A DNA stretch of 64,000 nucleotides from NCBI GenBank assembly GCA_030765065.1, contig CM060981.1, positions 230,151,152 to 230,215,151 of the forward strand, read 5' to 3'. Each line of letters starts with the position of its first letter. Positions within the stretch are counted from its first letter, which is position 1. Origin of the DNA: Deroplatys truncata. Its lineage: Eukaryota; Arthropoda; Insecta; Mantodea; Mantidae. Position numbers and translations under genes: made by a program. Shown here one piece after another: positions 53,691-63,086 of the stretch. The notes beneath the pieces are model-generated. The model made no database searches, was not told where the DNA came from, and was given only the letters and a program-made list of their open reading frames with translations.

Positions 53691-53846
53691 AAAGAAAAGC
53701 TTTTAAGGTACTGTTCAAAAATTGCACAGGCTCTGCTTGGCCATAAACATCTCATTTGTACCCTAAACAATCACTTTCTTAGTACTTAATAACTATTAAA
53801 ATAATAGTAATAGTTGTAATTTAAACAACTTTTAAACGTTTTTCAG

Positions 53847-54068
53847 ACAGGTGTTGGAACAGTGACATGCATTGCTTTCAAGAATGATCAAATAGTTCAA
53901 GGTGATGTTGATGGAATGTTAAATATATGGGATCTGAAAGCTCGCACATCGAAAAATATTCATACAGGACGGGGATGGATCAAAAAGATGCGCTTTGCTC
54001 CTGGCAAGGGCAATTTAAAGTTACTGATCTTGTATAGTGATGGTGTTGATATTGTCGATTTAAAGAAG
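53847..54068 (+). CDS. WDR11: WDR11 internal exon 11 (last in window)
   Basis: Acceptor TTTTTCAG before 53847; donor AAGAAG|GTGAGT. It reads GVGTVTCIAFKNDQIVQGDV, DGMLNIWDLKAR, then GWIKKMRFAPGKGNLKLLIL. The LNIWDLK WD motif and 'RKIRFAPGKGNQKLIAMYNDG' type block identify the second propeller of WDR11. It ends in phase 0. The expected next exon ('MVSSLRSGRNVTFRILDVDW' type) is not found downstream in this window. Confidence 0.95.
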
Positions 54069-54324
54069 GTGAGTGAAAGCTTTTATCATTCTCTTACCTA
54101 AAGGAAAAATATGTCTCTTTGTTGTATATAATCATGAACATTATAGTGTTTTTGTTTCAACGCTCCAAAAGTTGGTGATAATTTCAAAGAAGTTTGCTGT
54201 GCCATGATAACAGAAATATTTAAAATTATATTTTTTAAGCCTGTAAATGCCCTTATCATTGAAACATGATTTATGCCTTTTGGAGTAGGCAATGTAAATT
54301 TCTTTCAAAATCATGTTTTTTTTT
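54069..54324. other. Start of the last intron, no feature
   Basis: Nothing recognised between the exon 11 donor and the Penelope-like element. Confidence 0.5.
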
Positions 54325-54398
54325 ATTATTATTTACAACAAAGTAAGAAATATCCCAGGTTTGTAGGCCGTGGTCTACTGGGCTCCTTCTCCATCTTC

Positions 54399-54436
54399 CC
54401 AGATTTTCGTCTACACCTGCCGAAGACATCATCGGT
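54399..54436 (-). ncRNA. Hammerhead-like fold, Penelope element 3, left arm
   Basis: Minus strand: CCGATGATGTCT (core CUGAUGA with one change), loop, AGACGAAAATCT: stem GUCU/AGAC then GAAA. It keeps the same spacing and the unpaired U after the core as the other subfamily. The partner at 55829-55864 (+) has GTCTA/TAGAT, GAAA, TGTC but a damaged first box. Confidence 0.35.
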
Positions 54437-54639
54437 GGCAGTAGCAGTGTGCGTTGATTGGCTCAGGTTGCCTGTGTGCTGGACATGATCTGACGGTATG
54501 CTGGGTTTTACTGGCATGTGATTGGCTCCATTGAATGTTTTATTTTGGCTTTTGTAAAGGCCGGATGCCATATTTTGGGTAACTTTAAACCGTCTTCTTC
54601 TCTGTTGATATTATGTGATGTTTATGGATCTCAGTAGCT

Positions 54640-55610
54640 TCACAGCATAGTTTGTGCAGATACTGTGAGGTGGTTGCCATATATCTGTTTTGTTTTACTG
54701 GCTAGTATGCTTCCCTTCAGTAAGGATAGCATGTTCCGCAATAGCTTGTGAGTTTTCACACTCCGTTGTGTGGTCCGTATATATACTCTACCACAGGAAC
54801 ACGGTACTCTGTACACTCCCACTGTTGATAGTCTATCTCTCGAGTCTTTGGGTCGTCCTCCGTGGTGTAGTGGTTACCATGCTAGCCTCTAGTTCCCGAG
54901 GTCGCAGGTTCAAACCTGGCAGAGGGTGATGGATTTTTTCAGGCGTAAAAATTCTTAGCTCCTTAGCATGGCTTCCTTCGGAAGGAAAGTAAAGCCAGTG
55001 ATCCCATGTTGTAGATTTACGGCACATAAAAGAACCTAAAGCCTGATAAGGATCCTCTGAGCCAAATTACCAGTCTTTCACGCCCAATATAGAATGGGAC
55101 ACTAAGGACCACAGCAGTTAGAGAGCGGCCATAAATAAAACTCAATTTAATTTCAAGTCTTTGGCTGATTGAAGTATATTATGTATCTGCTTGGTTGGCT
55201 TGAAGGTGGTGTGTAATATGATAGTAATTTGCTGATGTTGTCTGTGATAGATTTGATGTATCGGAGAAAAGCCTTGTTGCCTCTGAAATAAAGGAACCTT
55301 TTCTGAAATGCAATGCTCTTCTGATTTCTTGTTCTGTGTAGTCATTGGAATTGGAATGATTTGTTTAAATGCTGAAATTCTTAATGTAAGTGTTCAGGTT
55401 CACAAATTCTTGTAGCTAGGTGTGTTAGCATTTTAATCAAGAGCATTTATTCCTCGGGTGATGGTTTGAATCCTTGTGAAGGTAACGATTGATATGTGTG
55501 GGTTGAGGATATACTCTATGGCCCAGTGTGCTATCTGCCTTCCTGTTCATCATAATGTCCAAGAATGGTGGTTGCCCATACTTTTCTTTCTCCATGACAC
55601 TAAATATGGC
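54640..55610 (-). pseudogene. Penelope-like RT C-terminus and GIY-YIG domain (element 3)
   Basis: Minus-strand frames read EKEKYGQPPFLDIMMNRKA, LGHRVYPQPTHINRYLHKDS, NHHPRNKC (the RT palm/thumb end of Penelope proteins). After the SINE comes MGVYRVPCSCGRVYIRTTQR (GIY-YIG with YIR for YIG), SVKTHKLLR. The sequence type differs from the other two dimers (PCSCG rather than NCSDCN), so it is a second subfamily. Stops and shifts are frequent. Confidence 0.75.
54853..55149 (+). repeat. tRNA-derived SINE, copy 3 (plus)
   Basis: Best preserved tRNA-like head: TCCTCCGTGGTGTAGTGGTT, CATGCTAGCCTCTAGTTCCC, B box GGTTCAAACCTGGC. Body and 3' end (AGCGGCCATAAATAAAACTC) match the copies at 24062 and 33895. 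Confidence 0.88.
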
Positions 55611-55990
55611 ATCCAGTCCTTACAAAAACCAAACTAAAACTTTCAACAAAAGCCAATCACATGCCAGCAAAACCCAGCACACCATCAGCTCAAGCCCAGC
55701 CCACAGCCAACCCGAACCAATCAATGCACACCGCCCCACCTACCACCTGGATAAATACAGCAGTACAAGCAGTACAAACAACAGTTGCGACCGAGATATC
55801 TACAAGGACACTTCGACCATGCTGCTGCCACTAATGTCTACCGCAGGTGTAGATGAAATGTCTGGGAAGATGAAGAAGGAGAAGCCCAGTAGACCAAGCC
55901 TACAAACCTGGGATATTTCTTACTTATGACACCGGCTGTGAAAGCCTACGAAACTTCATTATTATTTACATTTCATGTAATTAGCTTTTT

Positions 55991-56503
55991 ACTTTCTTTA
56001 CCATATACATAGTAGGTAGAGAAGGTATTGCATTCCACCCAAAAATTCAATATAGAGATTTCACCAGAAATACATGTTTTGAGGCCCCCTGAATCCAAAA
56101 TAAAGCATTTTAAGTAAAAGGTGTGTGCATGCGTGAAAGAGAGAGAGAATAGCATAACTCAAAAAGGAATATTGAGTATTTAAGTTCAGCATCTTCCAAA
56201 GATGCGACACAAAGATTTTCAAAAAAATCCCCCCACCCCAAACTACTTTTTACATGGAGCATTTTTTTGAAAATGTTGACTCTAAAAATCGCTCTAATGA
56301 TTTTTATTAAAATACCATATATTAAAGATACTTACGTGACAAAACATATATCTTTAATTTTCTTGAGAATAGCCTGTAAAGTCCTCTTCATTTGGAAGGA
56401 ATTCTGTATAATCTGTAAAACTGGTAAACATTAAGCAATAGACAAAACATGTTGGTCTCTTTAAAACACACAATTTATTTCAAATAAGTTTTGTTGTGGC
56501 ATG
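55991..56503 (+). mobile_element. Helentron/HINE-like element, copy g (3'-truncated)
   Basis: Start ACTTTCTTTACCATATACAT after a T5 run; blocks GTATTGCATTCCACCCAAAA and GAGGCCCCCTGAATCC; (GA)n tract; TAGACAAAA. It stops at about 56503, where a Tigger transposase frame begins; the 3' third is missing. Confidence 0.6.
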
Positions 56504-56504
56504 T

Positions 56505-57640
56505 ATTTACCACCATATTTTACAATGCCAGCTTTTCCCCAAACATTAACATCTGTAGTTGCTTTCACATTCCACCAGGCTCCTGCTATCATCTGGATAT
56601 CCTGCAGAATATTGATATTGGTAGGCATCTTAAGTTTTATGTTGATAAACACATGCTGCACTGGACATTTGCAAAAGTGCACTTTGACATTCTGGATGAT
56701 TCCTTGATTTAGTAGCTGTAACAATGATGTGCAAATAGCAAGTAGAAATTCAAGCATGATATTTTCTAACCTGCAGTTCACTTTATGCACAGAGCAGTTG
56801 TCTATGATGAGAATTTTCTTCTTCTCTCTGCCCATCTCTTTATCCTCCTCAATGAGCCAATCTGTGAACAGACTTTTTGTCATACATGTTTTGCTGTTGG
56901 CCATATGTTTCACAGGCAGAGATGCAACACCTTTAAAACACCTTGGCTTAGCAAAGTGCCATATTATGAATGGCTTCAGCTTCCTTGTACGTGTGGCATT
57001 GTAACAGAATAATCCTGTCGGTCTCTGTTTTGATTGCTTACCACCAATATAGATCTCACCCTTGTAAGCCGTTGTGTTATTTTGCAGCATTTTATAAAAA
57101 AAAATGCAGTTTCATAATCATTGAAAATATCTTCTGGCTTGTAATTTACAATGACATCCTTTAAATATGTTTCATTCCATTCCCAAGCAGCTTCTACATC
57201 AACATCTCTTGCTTCTCCACTGACAGTTTTCCAGGAAATGCTGCATCTCTCCCAAAATCCAAAAAGCCAACCAGCAGTTGCTTGGAAGTCTTTGATGTCC
57301 AATAACATTGCAAACTCCTCTGCCTTTGCTTGGAGCATTGGTCCAGAAACTTACACTTTTGGCCCTAACAGCTTTGAACCATGTGTCCACTGCTGCTTCC
57401 ACTTGATGGAAATCACCAATATGAATCTTCTTTTTGTTGGGGCAAACCGTTGACCTTTCATACGCCTGAAGTATTTTCTCTTTGTTAGGAAATAGAGTGG
57501 TGGGCTTAATGTTATGCACACATGCTACTTTGATCTATTTCGTTCCATTTTCTACCTTCTTTATCAGCTCAACTTTATGTTCAATTGAAAACTGCTTCCT
57601 TTTCTTTGCCTCCGTTATGTTGTAAAAGTTAACAAGACAA
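56505..57640 (-). pseudogene. Tigger (pogo) transposase, near full length, frameshifted
   Basis: Minus strand, N to C: EAKKRKQFSIEHKVELIKKV (CENP-B-type HTH), HNIKPTTLFPNKEKILQAYE, VEAAVDTWFKAVRAKSV, AEEFAMLLDIKDFQATAGWL, EEAWEWNETYLK-type linker, PEDIFNDYETAFFF (first catalytic block, D-Y-E instead of D-E-T), GGKQSKQRPTGLFCYNATRT, KILIIDNCSVHKV (second Asp), LLQLLNQGIIQNVKVHF (third acidic region; Asn for the usual Asp in QPLDQGI). There are at least three frame changes. Terminal repeats were not located. Confidence 0.82.
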
Positions 57641-60115
57641 CACTTTCATCAATGATCAACAAAAATCCAAGATGCAACTGTAACAAACAACCCCTCAACC
57701 GACAAAAATACAAACTACAAACTTTAATAACTATTTTAACATAACAATAAATGTGAAACACAGTGAAGTAGATGAGAAAGATAGTTATTAATATTTTAAC
57801 AAAAATGCAAGATGTGTTCTATATAGGTGTTGCGTATATGGCTACACATGGCCTACTTATATACGGAGGTGCGCCATCATGTAATAGCCACATGTTATTT
57901 CTTACTGCCAGGGAACATCCTTAAGCAGAACTGATAATGTTTCTTGAAGAAACTGGAGATAGATGGCCCCTGTCAAAACCAGAGGAAGAATTCACGAACC
58001 GATTAATGTGTTTCCTAAGATTCATGCCCAAACATTTACAGAAAATCTATGTTGAAAGCTGCCTTGTCTTGTCTTGTGTGTGGATTGTCGTAAGTCCAGG
58101 TTTGTGCATTATGGTAATTAGTTACTCATTTCTGCTAAATGTCGCTTCATCATTGCGTCAATTGCAAGAGGGAAAGTTCCCTCCTTGTTGAAGCAACCAT
58201 TCAGAAAATGCTACCCTTGGCACATAATCTGCTTCAGAAAGATACTGGACATGCTGAGTATGTATGATAAGGGCTTAGCAATTCTTTTAAAGTTCTCAAA
58301 ACAGTCCAATGGGATACGCTGATAGTGCAAGCTGTACCATGGCTGCTGCTTCCAGGATTTTCTTCTACTAAGTGAAGGATTTCTTTGACCAACTCCTTCA
58401 ACATAAGATATGCTTTCTGTATCTAGAACTCTTTGGCAGATGAAAACAATTATCCTATGATGTGGTGGCTCATCTATTTGGAAATCTTCAATAAATTTTT
58501 GCCGCATTACGATGTTAATTTGTATTTTATTTTATTTACACCATGCTCATTTAGAATGCCACTTTACTAAAAATACCAACCCAGATTATTTCTTTTAATA
58601 TATGAAATCCATTGAGATACATGTTAAAAAAATTCCTTATATGTCGTCAGCAATAAAAATAATGCTCATTCTGTTAAAATGTTATGTTACCAAGTTATAT
58701 AAAAAACATCTCTCTGAAATGAAACACTTTTGTATAATATGATTGAGAAATTACTAATTCCTTCATAAGATATGTATCATTAGCTTACATTTGTTGTATG
58801 CTTGATCATGCAAAGAAGATTCAGTGATGTTTGCTCCTTATTCTTCTTGGTCCATACACTGCCTACCAGCTCAGATGGCTTTACTGCTCTATATAGCTCA
58901 AATTCTAACAATGTCAGTTGTCTGGCAATCTCAATGGGATGCAGCTATGGAATTAAAATCACACTATTAGTAATACATTTTCTCATCTCTTAAATACAAC
59001 GCACTTTTATAATTAAAATGATATGCAAGCATATTATTCAAACCATATGCTTATGACTAAGGCTCGGAAGTTGAGGGAAAATACCTTTCTTTTCAAGTGT
59101 CCGAAGACAAGACCCAACATACTATGTGTTCATTTTTGGGTAACTGTATGCCAGAAAATGGTGGGTTTTATGTGTTCCTTTTTGCCTTTTTTGGCATTTT
59201 TGTTTTTTTGGCTTATTGGTCCTTTTTGGCCTTTTTGTTTAGGTCTTAACAGTTGTTTTTGTAACTTTACCTTCTTTAAACTAAATTTTTAATGCTCTTT
59301 CTCAATTTAAACAAACAATGATACATACAAATTAATATAATCTAAGAAAAGACTGAAACAAAAGCATTTTATTCATAAAATGTTTCACACTATATATTTC
59401 ATATCACAAGAATGATTTTAAGCAAAAATCTTTAACTCTATTTCAAAGAATAACATTTGGGCTTACATGACAAATTTAGTGCATTCATTTCTCACTGCAA
59501 CATGTATCTAACAATGTAAATCAAGAGTCCATAAATAACACAATTTGGGGGGGGGGGGAATGACTCACATTCCCTTTTGCCAATGGCCGATGTAATGATG
59601 ATGCCTAATGTCAAGGATTATTTCATTACTAACAACTAAAATTATTAAAAATATTAATTAATTTGCATCACATTTATACATTATTTTTTCCAGCTTAGGT
59701 CTTATAATATGTGTTGTGATATGAGTAGCATTTCAAGATAGTCGGCATAAGTAAATTGAGTCATTTTGTTACTGATTCTGCAGTTTTGAAAACAAGCCAT
59801 AAGCACACTAAACAACAGCTTAAGTGCATTTCTTTCAATCTTACAGTGTTGTAATGTTGTGTAGTCTTGTGGCTAATGATGTAGATTCAGCTGAAACAAA
59901 TTTTGAAAAATTATAATAATAGTAAAGAGTACGGATTGTTTTAATTCAAAATGTATTGAAATATGCAGAAAATGTTTATCTTTTCAATCTCCTCTAAGAT
60001 GTATGTGAAAAAGTATTTAAGTTTCCTAAAATCTCCATTCAAAATAGGGTTAATATCAAGCAATTCTCACTTCTTTGTCAAAAACTACTTTAAAAACAGC
60101 AAAATTGCACTAAGA
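57641..60115. other. Unassigned region
   Basis: No exon of WDR11 was found here. A minus-strand frame at 58211-58507 (KFIEDFQIDEPPHHRIIVFI) vaguely recalls the N-terminal domain of DUF4817-type transposases but is too weak to call. 59160-59260 is a TTTTTGGCC-type low-complexity stretch. 59546-59558 is a run of G. Confidence 0.4.
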
Positions 60116-60330
60116 TACGAAGGTCATCCAGAAACTAAGTCCCGATGAGCAATAAAGAGAGCAAAATCATCATTAAGTAAGGGTTATTTATTGGAATAGT
60201 TACATAGATTCACTGGCTGTGTTTCAACATAGTCAACCACCATTGTTGAGGCATTTATCGTAACGGTGCACCATCGTTTGTATACCCAAGTCATAGGAGT
60301 CTGCCGCCAATGTCCAGAGCCACGAAGCTA

Positions 60331-61415
60331 CAGTAGAAACGATGGTTTTGTGCCGGTGACCTTGTTTCCTCGCGCACTGAAGCGAGTCTATGTCTAATGC
60401 CAGGCAGCTCTTTGTAAATGTGGTGTATGGAAACGGTAAACAAACAGTAAAACAGAAAACCCGGGAAAATAAACCGGCAAAAGAATAACTAAGTAGTATA
60501 CTATCATGTGACTCACCGTATTGTTGTTCATTCCTAGAATGACGGCTGCTACGGGCGGGTGCGAGATCGCGCTGCTCACAGAACAATGTATTGCACTTCA
60601 TCTCTAAACTTTTTAATGGCACCCAGATATGACACGTGCCAATCTCTTATCTCATGTCTCTCCTGTAGCAAGACCTTATTGTTCCTTGTTTTCTTCCACG
60701 CGAAACCCATGTCACGTAAGATAATATTTAAACTAGTGCTTCCCCCTTTAAGGTTAATGGAATCCTTAAGCTTCAGGAGCAGATTTCTGACAGTGGGCAC
60801 GGTTTTCTCCTGAATATAAAAATTGTAAATTGTTTGCCGAATCATACACCTATCAAAGTCATCAATGTCTGTGATCCATTTTGGTACACGATGTACCTTT
60901 CCAGGTGTCCCAAAGGAGGTTCCCTGTTCCTCACATGTTCCCCCTTCTTTAATTATTTTACGTATTGTCCTCTCAGATACTTTTGTTGCTGCACTCACCC
61001 TCCCTTGCACTTTCTTCAATGGAATTAGAATATCGCCAGAAGCTGCTTCCCGTTTCATGAAGAAATGGATGTTATTAACAACTTCACGTGTTTGGCTGTG
61101 CAGTGTTTTTCCACCAAGTTTGCTTTGAATGGGAGGCATTTTAGTCTAAATAAGCAAATACATATACACGCGCACACACATACACACAAGACACAAAACA
61201 CTAATCATGAATACGATTAATAATCACTTTCTAAAACTTGTAAAACTTAACGTGCTGGCACCGAAGCGGTAGAAGACGGATGTTGCACGGTCAAAGCTCT
61301 CCACGATACTGGCCATTTCAGTATACTGCGCATGACCGAGAACATAGGCTCGGCAACTGGGCTCTAAACGATTGCGCACCCAGTCTTCACCGGCACAAAT
61401 CCATCGATCCTGCTG
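60331..61415 (-). mobile_element. Tc1/IS630-type transposon nested in the mariner
   Basis: Imperfect terminal inverted repeats (CAGTAGAAACGATGGTTTTG left; CAGCAGGATCGATGGATTTG right, reversed; both continue TGCCGGTGA) are flanked by TA at 60329-60330 and 61416-61417. It carries the N-terminal half of a transposase. It is about 1.09 kb, so the DDE half is deleted. Confidence 0.75.
60576..61139 (-). pseudogene. Tc1/IS630-like transposase, N-terminal half
   Basis: A clean 187-codon frame from MPPIQSKLGGKTLHSQTREV. Then VQGRVSAATKVSERTIRKII (HTH), VPKWITDIDDFDRCMIRQTI, NFYIQEKTVPTVRNLLLKLK and ILRDMGFAWKKTRNNKVLLQ. It stops at YIVL, where the family normally goes on into 'YLDETWxN' with the first catalytic Asp. 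This protein type is common in ant and aphid genomes as a DDE transposon product. The frame is unusually free of stops for this window, hinting at a recent insertion. Confidence 0.75.
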
Positions 61416-61428
61416 TACTTCATTCTGC

Positions 61429-63086
61429 CAGGACCCTCTGGATAACGGACCTGACACTGACATTCAAAATGGCGGCCGTATGTGGTGGGAATTTGGGAAA
61501 TGCTTTAATCACTTCTTGTCTACAAGTTATGACTTCTCCACAGTAAAATACAATTAATGTGGTGCAGTGACATTTCTTTTGTGTGTATATATATGCTGTT
61601 GTGCACAAAAACGCTGTCTTTTAAGTAAACAAAATGCATTTTAACATTAAATGAAATATGTAACCTCAAACAACATTCATGCAGTCTACAATTTTATATG
61701 CTAGAACTTAACAGCATTTCTAAACTTACCGCTACTTATTTAAATTACAAAGGACATAGTTTTATAAACTGCAAACACTGTAATACTTGCATGATTTGAT
61801 ATTGAGATTGACACTGATTGAGTTCACTCAAAATTACGTGTCACTATTTACACCGTTAATCACACTGTACACAATATTATATGCACAAAATATACACTGG
61901 ATGACACGAAATGACGTTGTTTACAGTAATTAGTTATTAAATTTAAAAGCTTTAGGGTTACTTTTGTTTTCACTGAACGCTTTTCATTTATAAGTTTGCA
62001 ATAATTATTCAAAACTATACCACTTAGCAACTTATAGCATCCTTTACTAGTTTTTGCAGTGTGTCCACACTAACAGACTGAAATATAACAAATAAGTAGT
62101 CTTAAACCAGCACTGCAAGTGAAATATATGAAAAAATACATAACCTTAAAAAGCATTGCAAAACAACATTCATGCAGTTTATAGTATTGCATGCAACAAC
62201 ATAACAGCATAAATACGATGGCTGAATTAAAACAAATTGTCAGAAATGCACCATTCTGCAGTTTAACCACTTTCTTGGAACCTATAAAAGAACCACCGTA
62301 ACAGAATTTATCCTTTCTTATAACTAAGTCGGAAACAACGATGTATGCATACAGATGAATCCTTCGAAGGCATAAAGTGTTTACGATTTATGTATATTAA
62401 CCGTTTTCTTTTAAATCTTTATATTTTGGAAATATGAATGGCAATACTACGGTATATGAGAATAACTTGGACTCACTATACACTCAAATACTCATAATCG
62501 TTTTATTGTATATCACAAATATACATAATTTAATATATTTTATAACTCAAATTAACACTGTATATATAGCATTTTTTAAAATATTTATCACAATTATTTG
62601 CACCTCTATTCATTATAACCAAAGCTCGATTTACATCTGGAAACATAATGGCGTTGTAATGTTTTAGGTTAAGTATATTTACAACTATAACGTCCAAACT
62701 GTAACAATTTCTTTATTTCACCACAGTAACCGTGACACAAACTATATTCTCAAGTAGATAAATTAAAAACTGTATAATTATACTTTACATTTAATGTAGC
62801 CACAATCTACATGTAATATATTAGTAAACATAAGTAACACTTGGAAAGCACACGGCATTGAAAACGCATGACTGGAATTATTCCCGTTTCCCAAATTGCT
62901 CAAATAAAGATTTTCAAATACTATTGCTTCGCTAATGTGATTACAAACTGTCGCTAAATCACAGGCATCGGAAACACAGCACAGCAGTTAGCGAGCGTAA
63001 ACACCTCAGGGATCAACACCAACTACCACCGCCATTTTTCTCAATCTCGAACCCAGTGTCAGGTCCGTTATTTCTAGAGGGTCCTG
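61429..63086. mobile_element. Unclassified TIR element with 7-bp target duplication
   Basis: Terminal inverted repeats start CAGGACCCTCT on both sides and share ATAACGGACCTGACACTG and AATGGCGG further in. The flanking duplication is ATTCTGC at 61422-61428 and 63087-63093. No transposase frame was found in its 1.66 kb. It contains an imperfect internal duplication (ACAACATTCATGCAGT near 61666 and 62166). The superfamily is unclear: 7 bp does not match the usual hAT (8), mariner (2) or Harbinger (3) lengths. Confidence 0.8.

Larger units (their letters stand above)
28..54068 (+). other. WDR11: WDR11 gene, partial: 11 internal exons and 10 introns
   Basis: Eleven exons on the + strand splice in phase into about 607 codons that follow the order of WDR11 (BRWD2) from its second quarter to about 60% of the ~1220-residue protein. 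WDR11 is a two-beta-propeller scaffold. In animals it acts with FAM91A1 and C17orf75 in tethering endosome-derived vesicles at the trans-Golgi network and is linked to Hedgehog/ciliary signalling. Every junction seen is GT-AG. Neither the start codon nor the stop codon is in the window: the first exon is internal, and the last ends in a donor with no later WDR11-like exon before 64000. Intron lengths run from about 0.9 kb (40079-40995) to 11.4 kb (248-11647), and most of the length is transposon. Identification rests on my recognition of the protein, not on a search. Confidence 0.92.
54338..55957 (-). mobile_element. Penelope-like element 3 (different subfamily), inverted dimer, 13-bp TSD
   Basis: Flanked by ATTATTATTTACA at 54325-54337 and 55958-55970. 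A minus-strand RT C-terminus plus endonuclease plus 3' UTR runs from about 55610 down to 54338. A + strand second copy of the 3' UTR lies at about 55615-55957. Arm ends are reciprocal: GTAAGAAATATCCCAGGTTT on the left, its complement on the right. The SINE at 54853-55149 was inserted later. Confidence 0.82.

Noticed and set aside
54860-54930. Possible functional tRNA gene in the SINE head
   Set aside because: The acceptor stem does not close, the anticodon arm is abnormal, and the sequence continues into a repeated SINE body present three times.
58211-58507. Possible DUF4817-type transposase N-terminus
   Set aside because: Similarity is only a vague spacing of basic and aromatic residues; no catalytic part or terminal repeats nearby.
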